Origin: Solirubrobacteraceae bacterium
GTDB taxonomy: Bacteria; Actinomycetota; Thermoleophilia; Solirubrobacterales; Solirubrobacteraceae
Length of the DNA stretch: 5,390 nt
Assembly: GCA_025928415.1 (NCBI GenBank)
Contig: JAICJK010000205.1
Location: 1 to 5,390 of the forward strand
Reading direction: 5' to 3'
Shown piece after piece: positions 1 through 5,390 of the stretch. Positions within the stretch are counted from its first letter, which is position 1; each line of letters opens with the position of its first letter. The translations under genes were made by a program, and so were the position numbers. The notes beneath the pieces are model-generated. The model worked only from the letters and a program-made list of their open reading frames with translations, made no database searches and was not told where the DNA came from.

Positions 1-224
1 AGGCAGTTGTCGATGAACGGCAGCGCGGTCTCCAGCTCGAGCTCGCCCTCGAGCACCTCCTTCATCAGGAAGATGCGCCCCCTCGGCGAGTCCATCTCCT
101 CGCCCATCGTCACGTAGGTCGGGCACGTCGGCAGGCAGAAGCCGCAGTGCACGCAGGAGCCGACGGCGCCGGCCATCGCCTCGCCCTGCGGGCCCAGGGC
201 GTCGGTGGGGATCGAGTGGTGCAC
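1..224 (-). CDS. glcF: Glycolate oxidase iron-sulfur subunit GlcF (N-terminal part, cut by window edge)
   Basis: GlcF is the [4Fe-4S] electron-transfer subunit of the glycolate oxidase complex; it passes electrons from the flavin subunits towards the quinone pool at the inner face of the membrane. Only the first 74 codons are present. The visible part carries a classic ferredoxin-type cluster motif [11 protein letters not shown], with cysteines at residues 24, 27, 30 and 34 and Pro35 following. The end of the visible part (FIDNCL) resembles the segment that leads into the second cluster motif in this family. The GTG start is chosen because GGAGG lies 8 nt upstream and the codon sits 3 nt after the glcE stop, so translation is probably coupled. 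The third place after glcD and glcE fits the usual glcDEF order. A related Fe-S subunit of a lactate dehydrogenase is the main alternative, but the paired GlcE-like protein argues against it. Confidence 0.93.
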   Translation of the reverse strand, partial: MHHSIPTDALGPQGEAMAGAVGSCVHCGFCLPTCPTYVTMGEEMDSPRGRIFLMKEVLEGELELETALPFIDNC

Positions 225-227
225 GGC

Positions 228-1313
228 TCAGGCCTCCGGGAAGCGGGCATCGGGATCGAGGGCGCCGCGGATGCGCGCGGCGAAGGCGCCGCCGCGCGGG
301 GCGCCGAGCAGCTGCCGGTCGGGCGGCCCGGTGAGGACCATGCCGGCCAGGCCGAGCCCGGCGAGGGCGGCGTCGAGCCGCGCGAGCGGGGGGTCGTCCG
401 GCCAGGCGATCCACGCGGCGTTGGCGCCCAGGCTGTAGCGCGTCCGCGCGCCCGCCGCGCGCAGGGCCGCATCGAGCGCGGGGACCGACCGCGGCGTGAG
501 GCCCGCCCGGACCACCCGGCAGCCGTCCGGCACCCAGGCCAGCTCGGTCGCCGCCTGCCAGGTCGCGGCGTCTCGATCGCCGTCGAGGCGCTCCGGGCCC
601 GCGGCGCCCACCAGCCCGGCCAGGCGCTCGGCGCGGGCGCCGAGCGCGCCGGGGTCGCCGCCGAGGCGCACGACGACCCGCCCCGGGGGCTCGAGGTCGA
701 GCGCGTCCAGCTCCAGCGGGCCGTGCCCGAGGCGCGCGACGGTCTCCAGCGCGGCCTCCAGCGAGCCGAGCTCGAAGGCCAGCGTCGTGGTCGCGCGCGG
801 GCGGGGGAAGACCTTGAACGAGAGTTGGACGAGCACGCCGAGACGGCCCATCGAGCCGACCATCAGCTTGGGCAGGTCGAAGCCCGCGGCGTTCTTGACG
901 ACCTTGCCCCCACCCGTGACGAGCCGCCCGGTGCCCTCCACGAAGCGCACGCCGATGACGAAGTCCCGGACGCCGCCGTGCCGGAAGGCGCCCGGCCCGG
1001 AGGTGCCGGAGGCGACGACGCCGCCGAGCGTCGCGCCGGCCGCGCGCAGCGGCGGGTCGAAGGGCAGGTGCTGGCCGTGCTGGGCCAGGGCGCCCTCGAT
1101 CTCGGCGACCGGCGTGCCGGCCAGCGCGGTGAAGGTCAGCTCCGCCGGGTCGTACTCGACGATGCCGCGCAGCCCGGAGACGTCGAGCGCGACGACGTCG
1201 CCGGCGGGCGGCGACGAGAGCGCCGGCTTGGTCCCCGCCCCGACCGGCAGCACCCGCGGTCCCTCCCGGACGGCCTCCGCGACGGCCTCGATCGAGTCGA
1301 GCAGGAGCGTCAT
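228..1313 (-). CDS. glcE: Glycolate oxidase FAD-binding subunit GlcE
   Basis: GlcE is the second, smaller FAD-binding subunit of glycolate oxidase. It is needed for activity together with GlcD and GlcF, probably as a cytoplasmic or membrane-associated complex. The protein has 361 residues, close to the roughly 350 usual for GlcE. It shows a PCMH-type FAD-binding fold: LPVGAGTK at residues 23-29, [14 protein letters not shown] at 94-107, and [20 protein letters not shown] at 137-156, a stretch highly typical of GlcE. The C-terminus ends with a [14 protein letters not shown] tail. The ATG start overlaps the glcD stop as ATGA and has no clear Shine-Dalgarno sequence, so translation is likely coupled to glcD. 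The glcF start follows 3 nt after its stop. The middle third is Ala/Gly/Leu-rich and less conserved, as expected for the substrate or cap region. No frameshift or missing motif is seen. Confidence 0.95.
   Translation of the reverse strand: MTLLLDSIEAVAEAVREGPRVLPVGAGTKPALSSPPAGDVVALDVSGLRGIVEYDPAELTFTALAGTPVAEIEGALAQHGQHLPFDPPLRAAGATLGGVVASGTSGPGAFRHGGVRDFVIGVRFVEGTGRLVTGGGKVVKNAAGFDLPKLMVGSMGRLGVLVQLSFKVFPRPRATTTLAFELGSLEAALETVARLGHGPLELDALDLEPPGRVVVRLGGDPGALGARAERLAGLVGAAGPERLDGDRDAATWQAATELAWVPDGCRVVRAGLTPRSVPALDAALRAAGARTRYSLGANAAWIAWPDDPPLARLDAALAGLGLAGMVLTGPPDRQLLGAPRGGAFAARIRGALDPDARFPEA
233..237 (-). promoter_or_regulatory. Ribosome binding site of glcF inside the end of glcE
   Basis: The minus strand reads GGAGG, followed by 8 nt and then the GTG start of glcF. 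The site lies in the last codons of glcE, so ribosomes finishing glcE are placed next to the glcF start. This site decides the GTG start over the internal ATG at codon 17. Confidence 0.75.
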
Positions 1314-2731
1314 GCGGGCGCGGGCGCCGGCTCGAGCATCTTCCCCGGGTTGGCCAGCGCGGCGGGGTCGACGGCGTGGCGCAGGCGGCGCATCAGCGCC
1401 AGGTCGTCGTCGGAGAACATGAGCGACAGGAAGGCCCGCTTCTCGACCGCGACCCCGTGCTCGCCGGTGATCGAGCCGCCGAGCTCGACGCACAGGCGCA
1501 GGATGTCGGCGGCCAGCTCCTCGGCGCGCACCACCGCGCCGTCCTCGCTGCCGTCGAACAGGATCAGCGGGTGCAGGTTGCCGTCGCCGGCGTGGAAGAC
1601 GTTCGCGACGCGGATGCCGGCCTCTGCGCTCATCCGCCCGATCCGGGCCAGCGCCTCGCTCAGCCGGGTGCGCGGCACGACGCCGTCCTGGACGATGTAG
1701 TCCGGGGCCAGCCAGCCGACGGCGGAGAACGCGCTCTTGCGGCCCTGCCAGATCAGCGCGCGCTCGTCCGGGTCCTCGGTGCTGGTGATCTGCGTCGCGC
1801 CCGACGCGCGCAGCAGCTCGTCCAGGCGTGCGGCGTCGGCGCCGACCTCCTCGCGCTCGCCCTCGAGCTCGACGATCAGCAGCGCGGCGCCCTTCGGGTA
1901 GCCGGGCTTCACCGACGCCTCGGCGGCCTCGATGGCCAGCGCGTCCATGATCTCCATGGCGACGGGCAGCATCCCCGCGCCCACGATGCGCGCGACGGCC
2001 TCGCCGGCGCTCTCGAGCGTCTCGTAGACGGCCAGCGCCGTCCGGGTGGACTCGGCGACACCGATCAGCCGCACGGTGATCTGCAGCGCGATCCCGAACA
2101 GGCCCTCCGAGCCGCAGAACAGCCCCATCCAGTCGGGGCCGATCGGCTCGACGCTGTCCGAGCCCAGGTGGACCACCTCGCCGTCGGGGAGGACCGCCTT
2201 GACCCCGAGGACGTGGTTGCTCGTCATCCCGTGCTTGAGGCAGTGCGCGCCGCCCGAGTTGAACGCCACGTTGCCGCCGAGGCTGCACACCGACTGGCTC
2301 GACGGGTCCGGCGCGTAGGCCAGCCCGTGCGGCGCCGCGGCGCGGCTGACGTCGAGGTTGATGATGCCGGGCTGGAGCACCGCCGTCCGCGCGTCCGGGT
2401 CGAGCGCCAGCACGCGGTCGAGGCGGTTGAGCGCGATCACGATGCCGCCGGCGACGGGCACCGAGCCGCCCGACAGCGACGTGCCGCTGCCGCGCGCCAC
2501 GAACGGGATCCCCTCGCGGTGGCACAGGCGGACGGTGTCGATCACCTCCTGCTCGGTCTCGGCCAGGACGACCGCCTCCGGGCGCTGGTGGAACGCCGTC
2601 AGGGCGTCGGAGCCGAAGGCGGTCAGCGCGGCGGGCGAGGTCAGCAGGCGGGGGCCGAGCCCGAGCGACCGGAGCGCGCCGACCGCGCTCCCGGCCGGCG
2701 GTTCCCGCTGCTCGGTGTCCGCGCGTGGCAT
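1310..2731 (-). CDS. glcD: Glycolate oxidase catalytic flavoprotein subunit GlcD
   Basis: GlcD is the FAD-linked catalytic subunit that oxidises glycolate (often also D-lactate) to glyoxylate. The 473-residue product is near the usual length of about 460-500. An N-terminal FAD-binding_4 (PCMH) domain spans roughly residues 50-225, with [14 protein letters not shown] at 79-92 and [20 protein letters not shown] at 142-161. The C-terminal FAD-oxidase domain contains [11 protein letters not shown] at 379-389, GEHGVAVEK at 423-431 and the family ending NPGKML at 461-466; the histidines in the last domain are typical active-site residues. Gly-Asn-Val-Ala is followed by Phe-Asn-Ser instead of the enterobacterial Glu-Asn-Ala, a mild variant. 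The ATG at 2731 is preferred because the protein similarity begins soon after it and a promoter lies directly upstream; an in-frame ATG at 2791 would cover that promoter. It heads glcDEF and is divergent from a GntR regulator. A stand-alone D-lactate dehydrogenase is the alternative, disfavoured by glcE and glcF. Confidence 0.95.
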   Translation of the reverse strand: MPRADTEQREPPAGSAVGALRSLGLGPRLLTSPAALTAFGSDALTAFHQRPEAVVLAETEQEVIDTVRLCHREGIPFVARGSGTSLSGGSVPVAGGIVIALNRLDRVLALDPDARTAVLQPGIINLDVSRAAAPHGLAYAPDPSSQSVCSLGGNVAFNSGGAHCLKHGMTSNHVLGVKAVLPDGEVVHLGSDSVEPIGPDWMGLFCGSEGLFGIALQITVRLIGVAESTRTALAVYETLESAGEAVARIVGAGMLPVAMEIMDALAIEAAEASVKPGYPKGAALLIVELEGEREEVGADAARLDELLRASGATQITSTEDPDERALIWQGRKSAFSAVGWLAPDYIVQDGVVPRTRLSEALARIGRMSAEAGIRVANVFHAGDGNLHPLILFDGSEDGAVVRAEELAADILRLCVELGGSITGEHGVAVEKRAFLSLMFSDDDLALMRRLRHAVDPAALANPGKMLEPAPAPA

Positions 2732-2740
2732 GCCCGTCGA

Positions 2741-2769
2741 TGTATCCCAGCGCGTGCTCGCGAAGTCAA
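2741..2769 (-). promoter_or_regulatory. Putative sigma70-type promoter of glcDEF
   Basis: On the minus strand a -35-like TTGACT (2764-2769) is separated by 17 nt from a -10-like GATACA (2741-2746). A TG dinucleotide sits at the extended -10 position. The predicted transcription start falls around 2734, only about three bases before the glcD ATG, so the mRNA would be leaderless or nearly so. This fits the lack of a Shine-Dalgarno sequence before glcD. The -35 match is good and the -10 match only partial; the assignment is by eye. Confidence 0.5.
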
Positions 2770-2777
2770 GGATGCGA

Positions 2778-2783
2778 TATAGA
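2778..2783 (+). promoter_or_regulatory. Putative -10 element of the GntR regulator gene (leaderless start)
   Basis: TATAGA stands out in a very GC-rich region and matches the -10 consensus at four of six places. Its end lies 6 nt before the ATG at 2790, so transcription would begin at or next to that ATG, consistent with the absence of a ribosome binding site. No good -35 is seen at the expected place near 2755-2760. The element overlaps the upstream side of the divergent glcD promoter, so one bound regulator could affect both directions. Confidence 0.4.
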
Positions 2784-2789
2784 TGCAAC

Positions 2790-3434
2790 ATGACGATGAC
2801 GGCGACCGAGCGCGCGTACGCCTTCGCCAAGCAGCGCATCCTCGACGGCCGCTTCGCCGGCGGCGAGCTGATCAGCGAGGGGGACGTCGCCGCCGGGGTC
2901 AACCTGAGCCGCACGCCGGTCCGCGAGGCCTTCCTGCGCCTGGAGTCCGAGGGGCTGCTGAAGCTCTTCCCCAAGCGCGGGGCGCTCGTCGTGCCGGTCT
3001 CCGCGGCCGAGGTGGAGCACGTCATGGAGACCCGCCTGGTCGTCGAGCGGTTCGCCGTCGAGAAGATCATCCGGGCCGGGACCGAGCTGCACGGCGCCCC
3101 CGAGGCGGCGATCGCCGCCCAGGAGCGGCTCGTCGGCGGCGAGGACGCCCCGGAGTTCGTCGAGGCCGACCGCGAGTTCCACCGGACGTTCGTGGCCGGC
3201 GCCGGCAACCCGATCCTGCTGCAGCTCCACGACTCGCTGCGCGACCGGCAGAGCCGCATGGGGCTCGCCGCGCTCGCGCGCGACACCGACCGCATCCGGC
3301 AGATCCTCGAGGAGCATCGCGCGATCGCCGCGGCCGTCCGGGCGCGCGACGCCGAGGGGGCCCACCGCATCGTCGGGCGGCACCTGCAGGGCACCCTGGC
3401 GCTGCTGCGCGGCGGCGCCGCGCGCGTGGACTGA
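2790..3434 (+). CDS. GntR-family transcriptional regulator, FadR/VanR type (FCD domain), likely regulator of glcDEF
   Basis: This is a one-component DNA-binding regulator of 214 residues. The N-terminal winged helix-turn-helix covers about residues 5-70, with [20 protein letters not shown] at 28-47 as the GntR recognition region, followed by [20 protein letters not shown] at the wing. The C-terminal all-helical FCD ligand domain covers about 75-205 and keeps the likely metal/carboxylate-binding residues Asp127 and His131 (DREFH), His176 (EEHRAI) and His198 (RHL). Metal-bound FCD domains commonly sense small organic acids, so glycolate, glyoxylate or lactate is a reasonable inferred ligand. 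It is divergent from glcD across 58 bp, like glcC in Escherichia coli, although direct orthology cannot be judged here. The ATG at 2790 is chosen because of the -10 element just upstream; ATGs at 2772 and 2796 are also in frame. Activator versus repressor action is not visible. Confidence 0.92.
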   Translation: MTMTATERAYAFAKQRILDGRFAGGELISEGDVAAGVNLSRTPVREAFLRLESEGLLKLFPKRGALVVPVSAAEVEHVMETRLVVERFAVEKIIRAGTELHGAPEAAIAAQERLVGGEDAPEFVEADREFHRTFVAGAGNPILLQLHDSLRDRQSRMGLAALARDTDRIRQILEEHRAIAAAVRARDAEGAHRIVGRHLQGTLALLRGGAARVD

Positions 3435-3443
3435 CGGCGCGCC

Positions 3444-3461
3444 GCGTCATCCGCGTGACGC
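3444..3461. repeat. Inverted repeat, 6-bp arms with 6-nt loop, after the regulator gene
   Basis: GCGTCA (3444-3449) and TGACGC (3456-3461) are perfect inverted arms around a 6-nt loop, starting 9 nt after the regulator stop. In RNA this is a small GC-rich hairpin. It overlaps by three bases the stronger palindrome to its right, so the two hairpins cannot both form fully. No U-run follows, so a classic terminator is not supported. Confidence 0.5.
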
Positions 3462-3477
3462 CGGATGTCATCCGGCG
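3459..3477. promoter_or_regulatory. Perfect 19-nt palindrome (9-bp arms, 1-nt centre), candidate operator
   Basis: CGCCGGATG-T-CATCCGGCG is a perfect inverted repeat. The arms are nearly touching, which is more like a protein-binding operator than an RNA terminator, although RNA could form a 7-bp stem with a 5-nt loop. The half-site GTCATCCG occurs at 3446-3453 and again at 3467-3474, a direct repeat spaced by 21 bp, or about two helical turns. It lies in the 122-bp gap between the regulator and the SPW-repeat gene. The protein that binds it, if any, cannot be named. Confidence 0.4.
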
Positions 3478-3545
3478 GACGGCGGGGGTCGGGGCCTCCC
3501 TGCGCCCGGCAACCACCTCGTCGAGTCCTGTCCACCACGACCGAT

Positions 3546-3550
3546 GGAGG
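3546..3550 (+). promoter_or_regulatory. Ribosome binding site of the SPW-repeat gene
   Basis: GGAGG lies 6 nt before the ATG at 3557 and fixes this start within a long upstream-open frame. The rest of the gap from 3478 to 3545 shows no clear promoter boxes. Confidence 0.7.
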
Positions 3551-3556
3551 CACGCG

Positions 3557-4054
3557 ATGCCCCGGCCCCCGCTCACCGACCGCCGCCCCCGCGCGCGGCA
3601 GCGCGGACACAGACACCCGATCGACGAGAGCGTCCTGCGCGAGCCCGTCGCCCCCGCCGACACCGGCCTCCCCGAGCCGCCGCGCGGCAACTGGCGCGAC
3701 GACGTCGCCGGCGCGGCCGCGATCAACGTCCTGGCCGGCATCTGGCTGATCATTGCGCCGTTCGTGCTCGGCTACGGCAGCGGCGATCCGTACTGGAACG
3801 ACATCGTCTTCGGCGCGATCGTCGTCGTGCTCGCCGGCGCCCGCGCGCTCGGCGCCTACCGGCAGGCCTGGATGAGCTGGCTGAACATGCTCATCGGCGC
3901 CTGGATCTTCATCTCGGCGTTCTGGCTCGACGCGACGTCGCGCGCCTCCTGGAACGACGTCATCCTCGGTGCGATCATCTTCGTCCTGGGCGCGGTGAGC
4001 GCTTCGGCGACGGCGGAGCGCCCGGTGCGCCGCACCGACCCCACGCTGCGCTAG
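3557..4054 (+). CDS. SPW-repeat integral membrane protein, four predicted helices
   Basis: This is a 165-residue membrane protein of the SPW-repeat family, found in many bacteria and without a settled biochemical role. Residues 1-44 form an Arg/Pro-rich, probably cytoplasmic tail. Four hydrophobic segments follow, about 52-73, 82-100, 107-124 and 134-152. The protein is an internal duplication: [14 protein letters not shown] (56-69) matches [14 protein letters not shown] (109-122), and WNDIVFGAI (80-88) matches WNDVILGAI (132-140), giving two helix-pair repeats. The Ser-Pro-Trp signature itself is degenerate, with APF in repeat 1 and SAF in repeat 2. The start is set by GGAGG 6 nt upstream. 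The stop codon TAG overlaps the ribosome binding site of the next gene, so the two are probably cotranscribed and coupled. Family membership is judged from the W..N/G.W/P/WND.. pattern. Transport or stress roles would be guesses. Confidence 0.85.
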   Translation: MPRPPLTDRRPRARQRGHRHPIDESVLREPVAPADTGLPEPPRGNWRDDVAGAAAINVLAGIWLIIAPFVLGYGSGDPYWNDIVFGAIVVVLAGARALGAYRQAWMSWLNMLIGAWIFISAFWLDATSRASWNDVILGAIIFVLGAVSASATAERPVRRTDPTLR

Positions 4055-4058
4055 GAGG
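4054..4058 (+). promoter_or_regulatory. Ribosome binding site overlapping the SPW gene stop
   Basis: GGAGG begins at the last base of the SPW gene's TAG and lies 5 nt before a GTG start at 4064. It supports that GTG and indicates translational coupling of the two genes. Confidence 0.75.
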
Positions 4059-4063
4059 GCATC

Positions 4064-4615
4064 GTGAGCGACCAACACATCATCAGTCACCAGACGGTGC
4101 AGCTCGCCTCCGGGTCCCACCGGACGCCGGACAGCGGGGTGTGCGTCATGGAGCTCGCGTCGATGCTCGCGGGCGAGCCGTTCACCGACCACCCGCGGTC
4201 CGTCTGCCCGGTGATCGCGGCGCTGCTGCGCACCTGCAACGACCGCTTCGACGCGCGGACGCGACAGCGCCTGCTGCGCTACGCGTCGGAGGCGGTGGGC
4301 ACCGCCGCCGGGCCCGCGACCGCCCAGGCCCGCGTGGAGCGGTGCGTCGAGGCCGTCCGCGATCGCGCTCCGGCGGGCCCGCTGGCCCGCTGGCGGCGCC
4401 GGTCGCTGGTGCCCCCGGCCGCGCCGGACGGGCCCGGCATGGAGCTGTTCGTGCACAAGGTGGTGCGCTCCCTGTCGCGGACCCCGGACGGCATCCAGGC
4501 GCTGTTCGACCTCGCCGACGAGCTGATCGCCATGCGCATGGCGCCCACGCCGGCGTTCCCGCGGGCGGCGGCGGCGGCCCGGCCGTCGCGCGGCCGGACG
4601 CCCGTCGCGGGGTGA
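4064..4615 (+). CDS. Conserved protein of unknown function with CxME...AGEP..DHP...CP signature
   Basis: I do not recognise a named family for this 183-residue protein, though the N-terminal pattern resembles uncharacterised actinobacterial proteins. Residues 26-53 contain the striking part: [15 protein letters not shown], then TDHP, then VCPV, with Cys27, Met29, Glu30, Glu38, Asp42, His43 and Cys48 as candidate functional or metal-binding residues. An LLRTCND motif (54-60) and a helix-rich [14 protein letters not shown] (67-80) follow. A second helical region around 126-158 ([14 protein letters not shown], then [16 protein letters not shown]) may be another small domain. The last 25 residues are Ala/Arg/Pro-rich and probably disordered. 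No signal peptide or membrane helix is seen, so a cytoplasmic protein is likely. It begins 9 nt after the SPW-repeat gene and appears coupled to it, so a peripheral partner of that membrane protein is possible but unproven. Confidence 0.8.
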   Translation: MSDQHIISHQTVQLASGSHRTPDSGVCVMELASMLAGEPFTDHPRSVCPVIAALLRTCNDRFDARTRQRLLRYASEAVGTAAGPATAQARVERCVEAVRDRAPAGPLARWRRRSLVPPAAPDGPGMELFVHKVVRSLSRTPDGIQALFDLADELIAMRMAPTPAFPRAAAAARPSRGRTPVAG

Positions 4616-4688
4616 AGGCCCGCACCGCGCGGGCGCCGACCACCCCGCGCGGACCGGAGCCGGACGGCGGCGGGCACCGCGCATGACG

Positions 4689-4718
4689 GAGCCCGCCGCC
4701 GGCGGCGATCGGCGGCTC
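4689..4718. repeat. GC-rich imperfect hairpin in the gap before the hemerythrin gene
   Basis: GAGCC-GCCG (4689-4698, with one bulged C) pairs with CGGCGGCTC (4710-4718), and a self-complementary GCCGCCGGCGGC lies inside at 4695-4706. It could end transcription of the SPW/unknown-protein unit, but no U-run follows and such structures arise easily in this base composition. The rest of the 143-bp gap (4616-4758) shows no gene and no convincing promoter. Confidence 0.25.
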
Positions 4719-4758
4719 TCGATCCGGCCCCCCGCCGCGTCTGCGAGAGTGGGCGGCG

Positions 4759-5202
4759 ATGCAGCGGGATCCGGCGCTCGTCTCACTCTCCCATGACCAC
4801 CACCAGGCGCTGTTCGCCGCACAGGGGCTGCGGCGCGCGACCCCGGAGACCGCCGCCGACGCCCGCGCCGCCTTCCTCGCCTACTGGGACGGCCACGGCA
4901 GCACCCACTTCCGCCTGGAGGAGGAGCTGCTGCTGCCCGCCTACGCCGGCCACGGCGACCCGCACCACCCGCTCGTCGCCCGTGCGCTGTGCGAGCACGT
5001 GGCGATCCGCCACCAGGCGCAGGTGCTCGCGGCCGACCCGGCGCCCGGCCCCGAGCAGCTCCACGCGCTGGGCACGGCGCTCGCCGACCACGTCCGCATG
5101 GAGGAGCGCGAGCTGTTCGTGCTCGTCGAGCGCGCCCTGCCCGCCGACGAGCTCGCCGCGGTGGGGGCGGCGCTCGAGCGGGCCGAGCTGCCGGGGCCCT
5201 AG
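4759..5202 (+). CDS. Hemerythrin HHE-domain protein
   Basis: This is a 147-residue single-domain hemerythrin-like protein, expected to fold as a four-helix bundle that holds a di-iron site and binds oxygen, nitric oxide or related species in the cytoplasm. The ligand pattern is clear: SLSHDHH with His12, H-x3-E at His50/Glu54 (HFRLEEE), His80 and/or His85 (EHVAIRH), and a second H-x3-E at His111/Glu115 ([10 protein letters not shown]). Helices are separated by short Pro/Gly loops near 30, 60-71 and 94-99. No signal peptide or attached signalling domain is present, so it is a stand-alone sensor, scavenger or iron/oxygen store rather than a chemotaxis receptor. The ATG at 4759 fits because the family's conserved [12 protein letters not shown] begins straight after it, but the ribosome binding site (GGGCGG close by) is weak. 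It converges on the next gene with 34 bp between stops. The exact ligand set is inferred. Confidence 0.92.
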   Translation: MQRDPALVSLSHDHHQALFAAQGLRRATPETAADARAAFLAYWDGHGSTHFRLEEELLLPAYAGHGDPHHPLVARALCEHVAIRHQAQVLAADPAPGPEQLHALGTALADHVRMEERELFVLVERALPADELAAVGAALERAELPGP

Positions 5203-5215
5203 GCCGGCCTGGCCC
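5194..5215. terminator. Possible weak bidirectional terminator between convergent genes
   Basis: GGGCC (5194-5198) and GGCCC (5211-5215) flank a perfect AGGCCGGCCT palindrome (5201-5210), at the junction of two convergent genes where a terminator is expected. The first arm lies inside the last hemerythrin codons and there is no T-run on either side, so the support is only the pairing and the position. Confidence 0.2.
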
Positions 5216-5236
5216 GAGCCCCTGCTGCCGCCCGCC

Positions 5237-5390
5237 TCACAGGAACGCCCTGCCCTCGCCGCGGTAGGTCGGCACCTCGTCGACGACGCGGTCGCCCTCC
5301 ACCAGCAGCAGCGTGGAGAAGCGCTCGCACAGCTCCCCCGCCTTGGCGTGGCGCAGGTAGACGCGGTCCCCGACGCGCAGGCCATCCGCC
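5237..5390 (-). CDS. PLP-dependent amino acid deaminase/aldolase, C-terminal end (D-threonine aldolase/D-serine dehydratase-like; cut by window edge)
   Basis: Only the last 50 residues before the TGA stop are in the window, entering from the right edge. They read as the C-terminal beta domain of the alanine-racemase-fold (fold type III) PLP enzymes related to D-threonine aldolase and eukaryotic-type D-serine dehydratase. Recognisable pieces are LRVGDRVYLRHAKAGELCER, then LLVEGDRVVDEVPTYRGEG and the ending RAFL. The His in RHAKAGE corresponds in position to the metal-binding His of the family, with a Cys six residues later that may take part; this is inferred without an alignment. The full enzyme would be about 400 residues with the PLP lysine outside this window. 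The fragment is shorter than most gene-length cut-offs but the frame, stop and family-typical ending support a real gene. Substrate specificity cannot be told from this part. Confidence 0.8.
   Translation of the reverse strand, partial: ADGLRVGDRVYLRHAKAGELCERFSTLLLVEGDRVVDEVPTYRGEGRAFL

Noticed and set aside
147..1700. Long plus-strand frames over glcE/glcD (147-1700, 496-1422, 1376-2782)
   Set aside because: They are antisense shadows of glcDEF with Arg/Ala/His-rich composition, no recognisable motif and no ribosome binding site.
228..2525. A 765-codon open frame on the minus strand ending at the glcE stop
   Set aside because: Only the C-terminal 361 codons (from 1313) encode GlcE. The upstream part is an Arg/Gly-rich out-of-frame reading of glcD.
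2772..2789. Upstream ATG for the GntR regulator at 2772
   Set aside because: It would precede the -10 element TATAGA, and AAGG abuts the ATG too closely to act as a ribosome binding site. The ATG at 2790 is at the predicted transcription start.
2732..2791. In-frame upstream ATG for glcD at 2791 (20 extra residues)
   Set aside because: It would translate the promoter region and overlap the regulator start on the other strand. The extra residues have no family resemblance, and the ATG at 2731 fits the promoter spacing.
2783..3556. Frame open upstream of the SPW gene, running through the GntR gene
   Set aside because: The region before 3557 in this frame is an out-of-frame reading of the regulator. 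The GGAGG at 3546-3550 fixes the SPW start.
4683..4758. ATG at 4683 as a possible small gene or an N-terminal extension of the hemerythrin
   Set aside because: It is in a different frame from the hemerythrin (76 bp before 4759), has no family resemblance and lies over a GC-rich hairpin.
1310..4822. A 1170-codon open frame on the minus strand
   Set aside because: Only its last 473 codons are GlcD. The rest is antisense to the GntR, SPW and unknown genes, is low-complexity Arg/Ala/Pro-rich, and is open because stops are rare in GC-rich DNA. Each plus-strand gene has better family evidence.
1..5390. CRISPR arrays, tRNA or rRNA genes, insertion sequences, attachment sites
   Set aside because: No regularly spaced repeats, tRNA-like cloverleaf, rRNA-like stretches, transposase motifs or terminal inverted repeats were seen on either strand.

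Overview
The window is very GC-rich DNA with dense, tightly packed genes, G/C-ending codons, GGAGG-type ribosome binding sites and apparent leaderless starts. This points to a high-GC actinomycete. The GlcDEF-type oxidase, the SPW-repeat protein and the actinobacterial-style deaminase/aldolase C-terminus agree. A Thermoleophilia (Solirubrobacterales-like) source is a guess from protein flavour, not shown by any marker gene. No rRNA, tRNA, CRISPR, insertion sequence or phage gene was seen.

Left part (1-2731, minus strand): a glycolate oxidase operon in the order glcD-glcE-glcF. GlcD and GlcE are two FAD-binding subunits, and GlcF is an iron-sulfur subunit of which only the N-terminal 74 residues lie in the window. 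The genes are translationally coupled: glcD and glcE overlap by ATGA, and the glcF ribosome binding site lies inside the end of glcE. Together they should oxidise glycolate (possibly also D-lactate) to glyoxylate and pass electrons to the membrane quinone pool.

Centre (2732-3434): a FadR/VanR-type GntR regulator is transcribed divergently from glcD across only 58 bp. The arrangement mirrors glcC/glcDEF of enterobacteria and suggests local control of the oxidase. Both promoters appear to lie in this gap and both starts look leaderless or nearly so. Just after the regulator, a GC-rich gap holds a 19-nt perfect palindrome, an overlapping hairpin and a 21-bp-spaced direct repeat.

Right part (3557-5390): a two-gene plus-strand unit encodes a four-helix SPW-repeat membrane protein and a conserved protein of unknown function, coupled through a ribosome binding site that overlaps the upstream stop codon. 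A 143-bp gap follows, then a single-domain hemerythrin-like protein. It converges on the C-terminal 50 residues of a PLP-dependent amino acid deaminase/aldolase (D-threonine aldolase/D-serine dehydratase-like) that runs off the right edge.

Most of this is ordinary metabolic and housekeeping-accessory sequence. The least explained items are the unknown protein at 4064-4615 with its CxME...AGEP..DHP...CP signature, its coupling to the SPW protein, and the palindrome cluster at 3444-3477.
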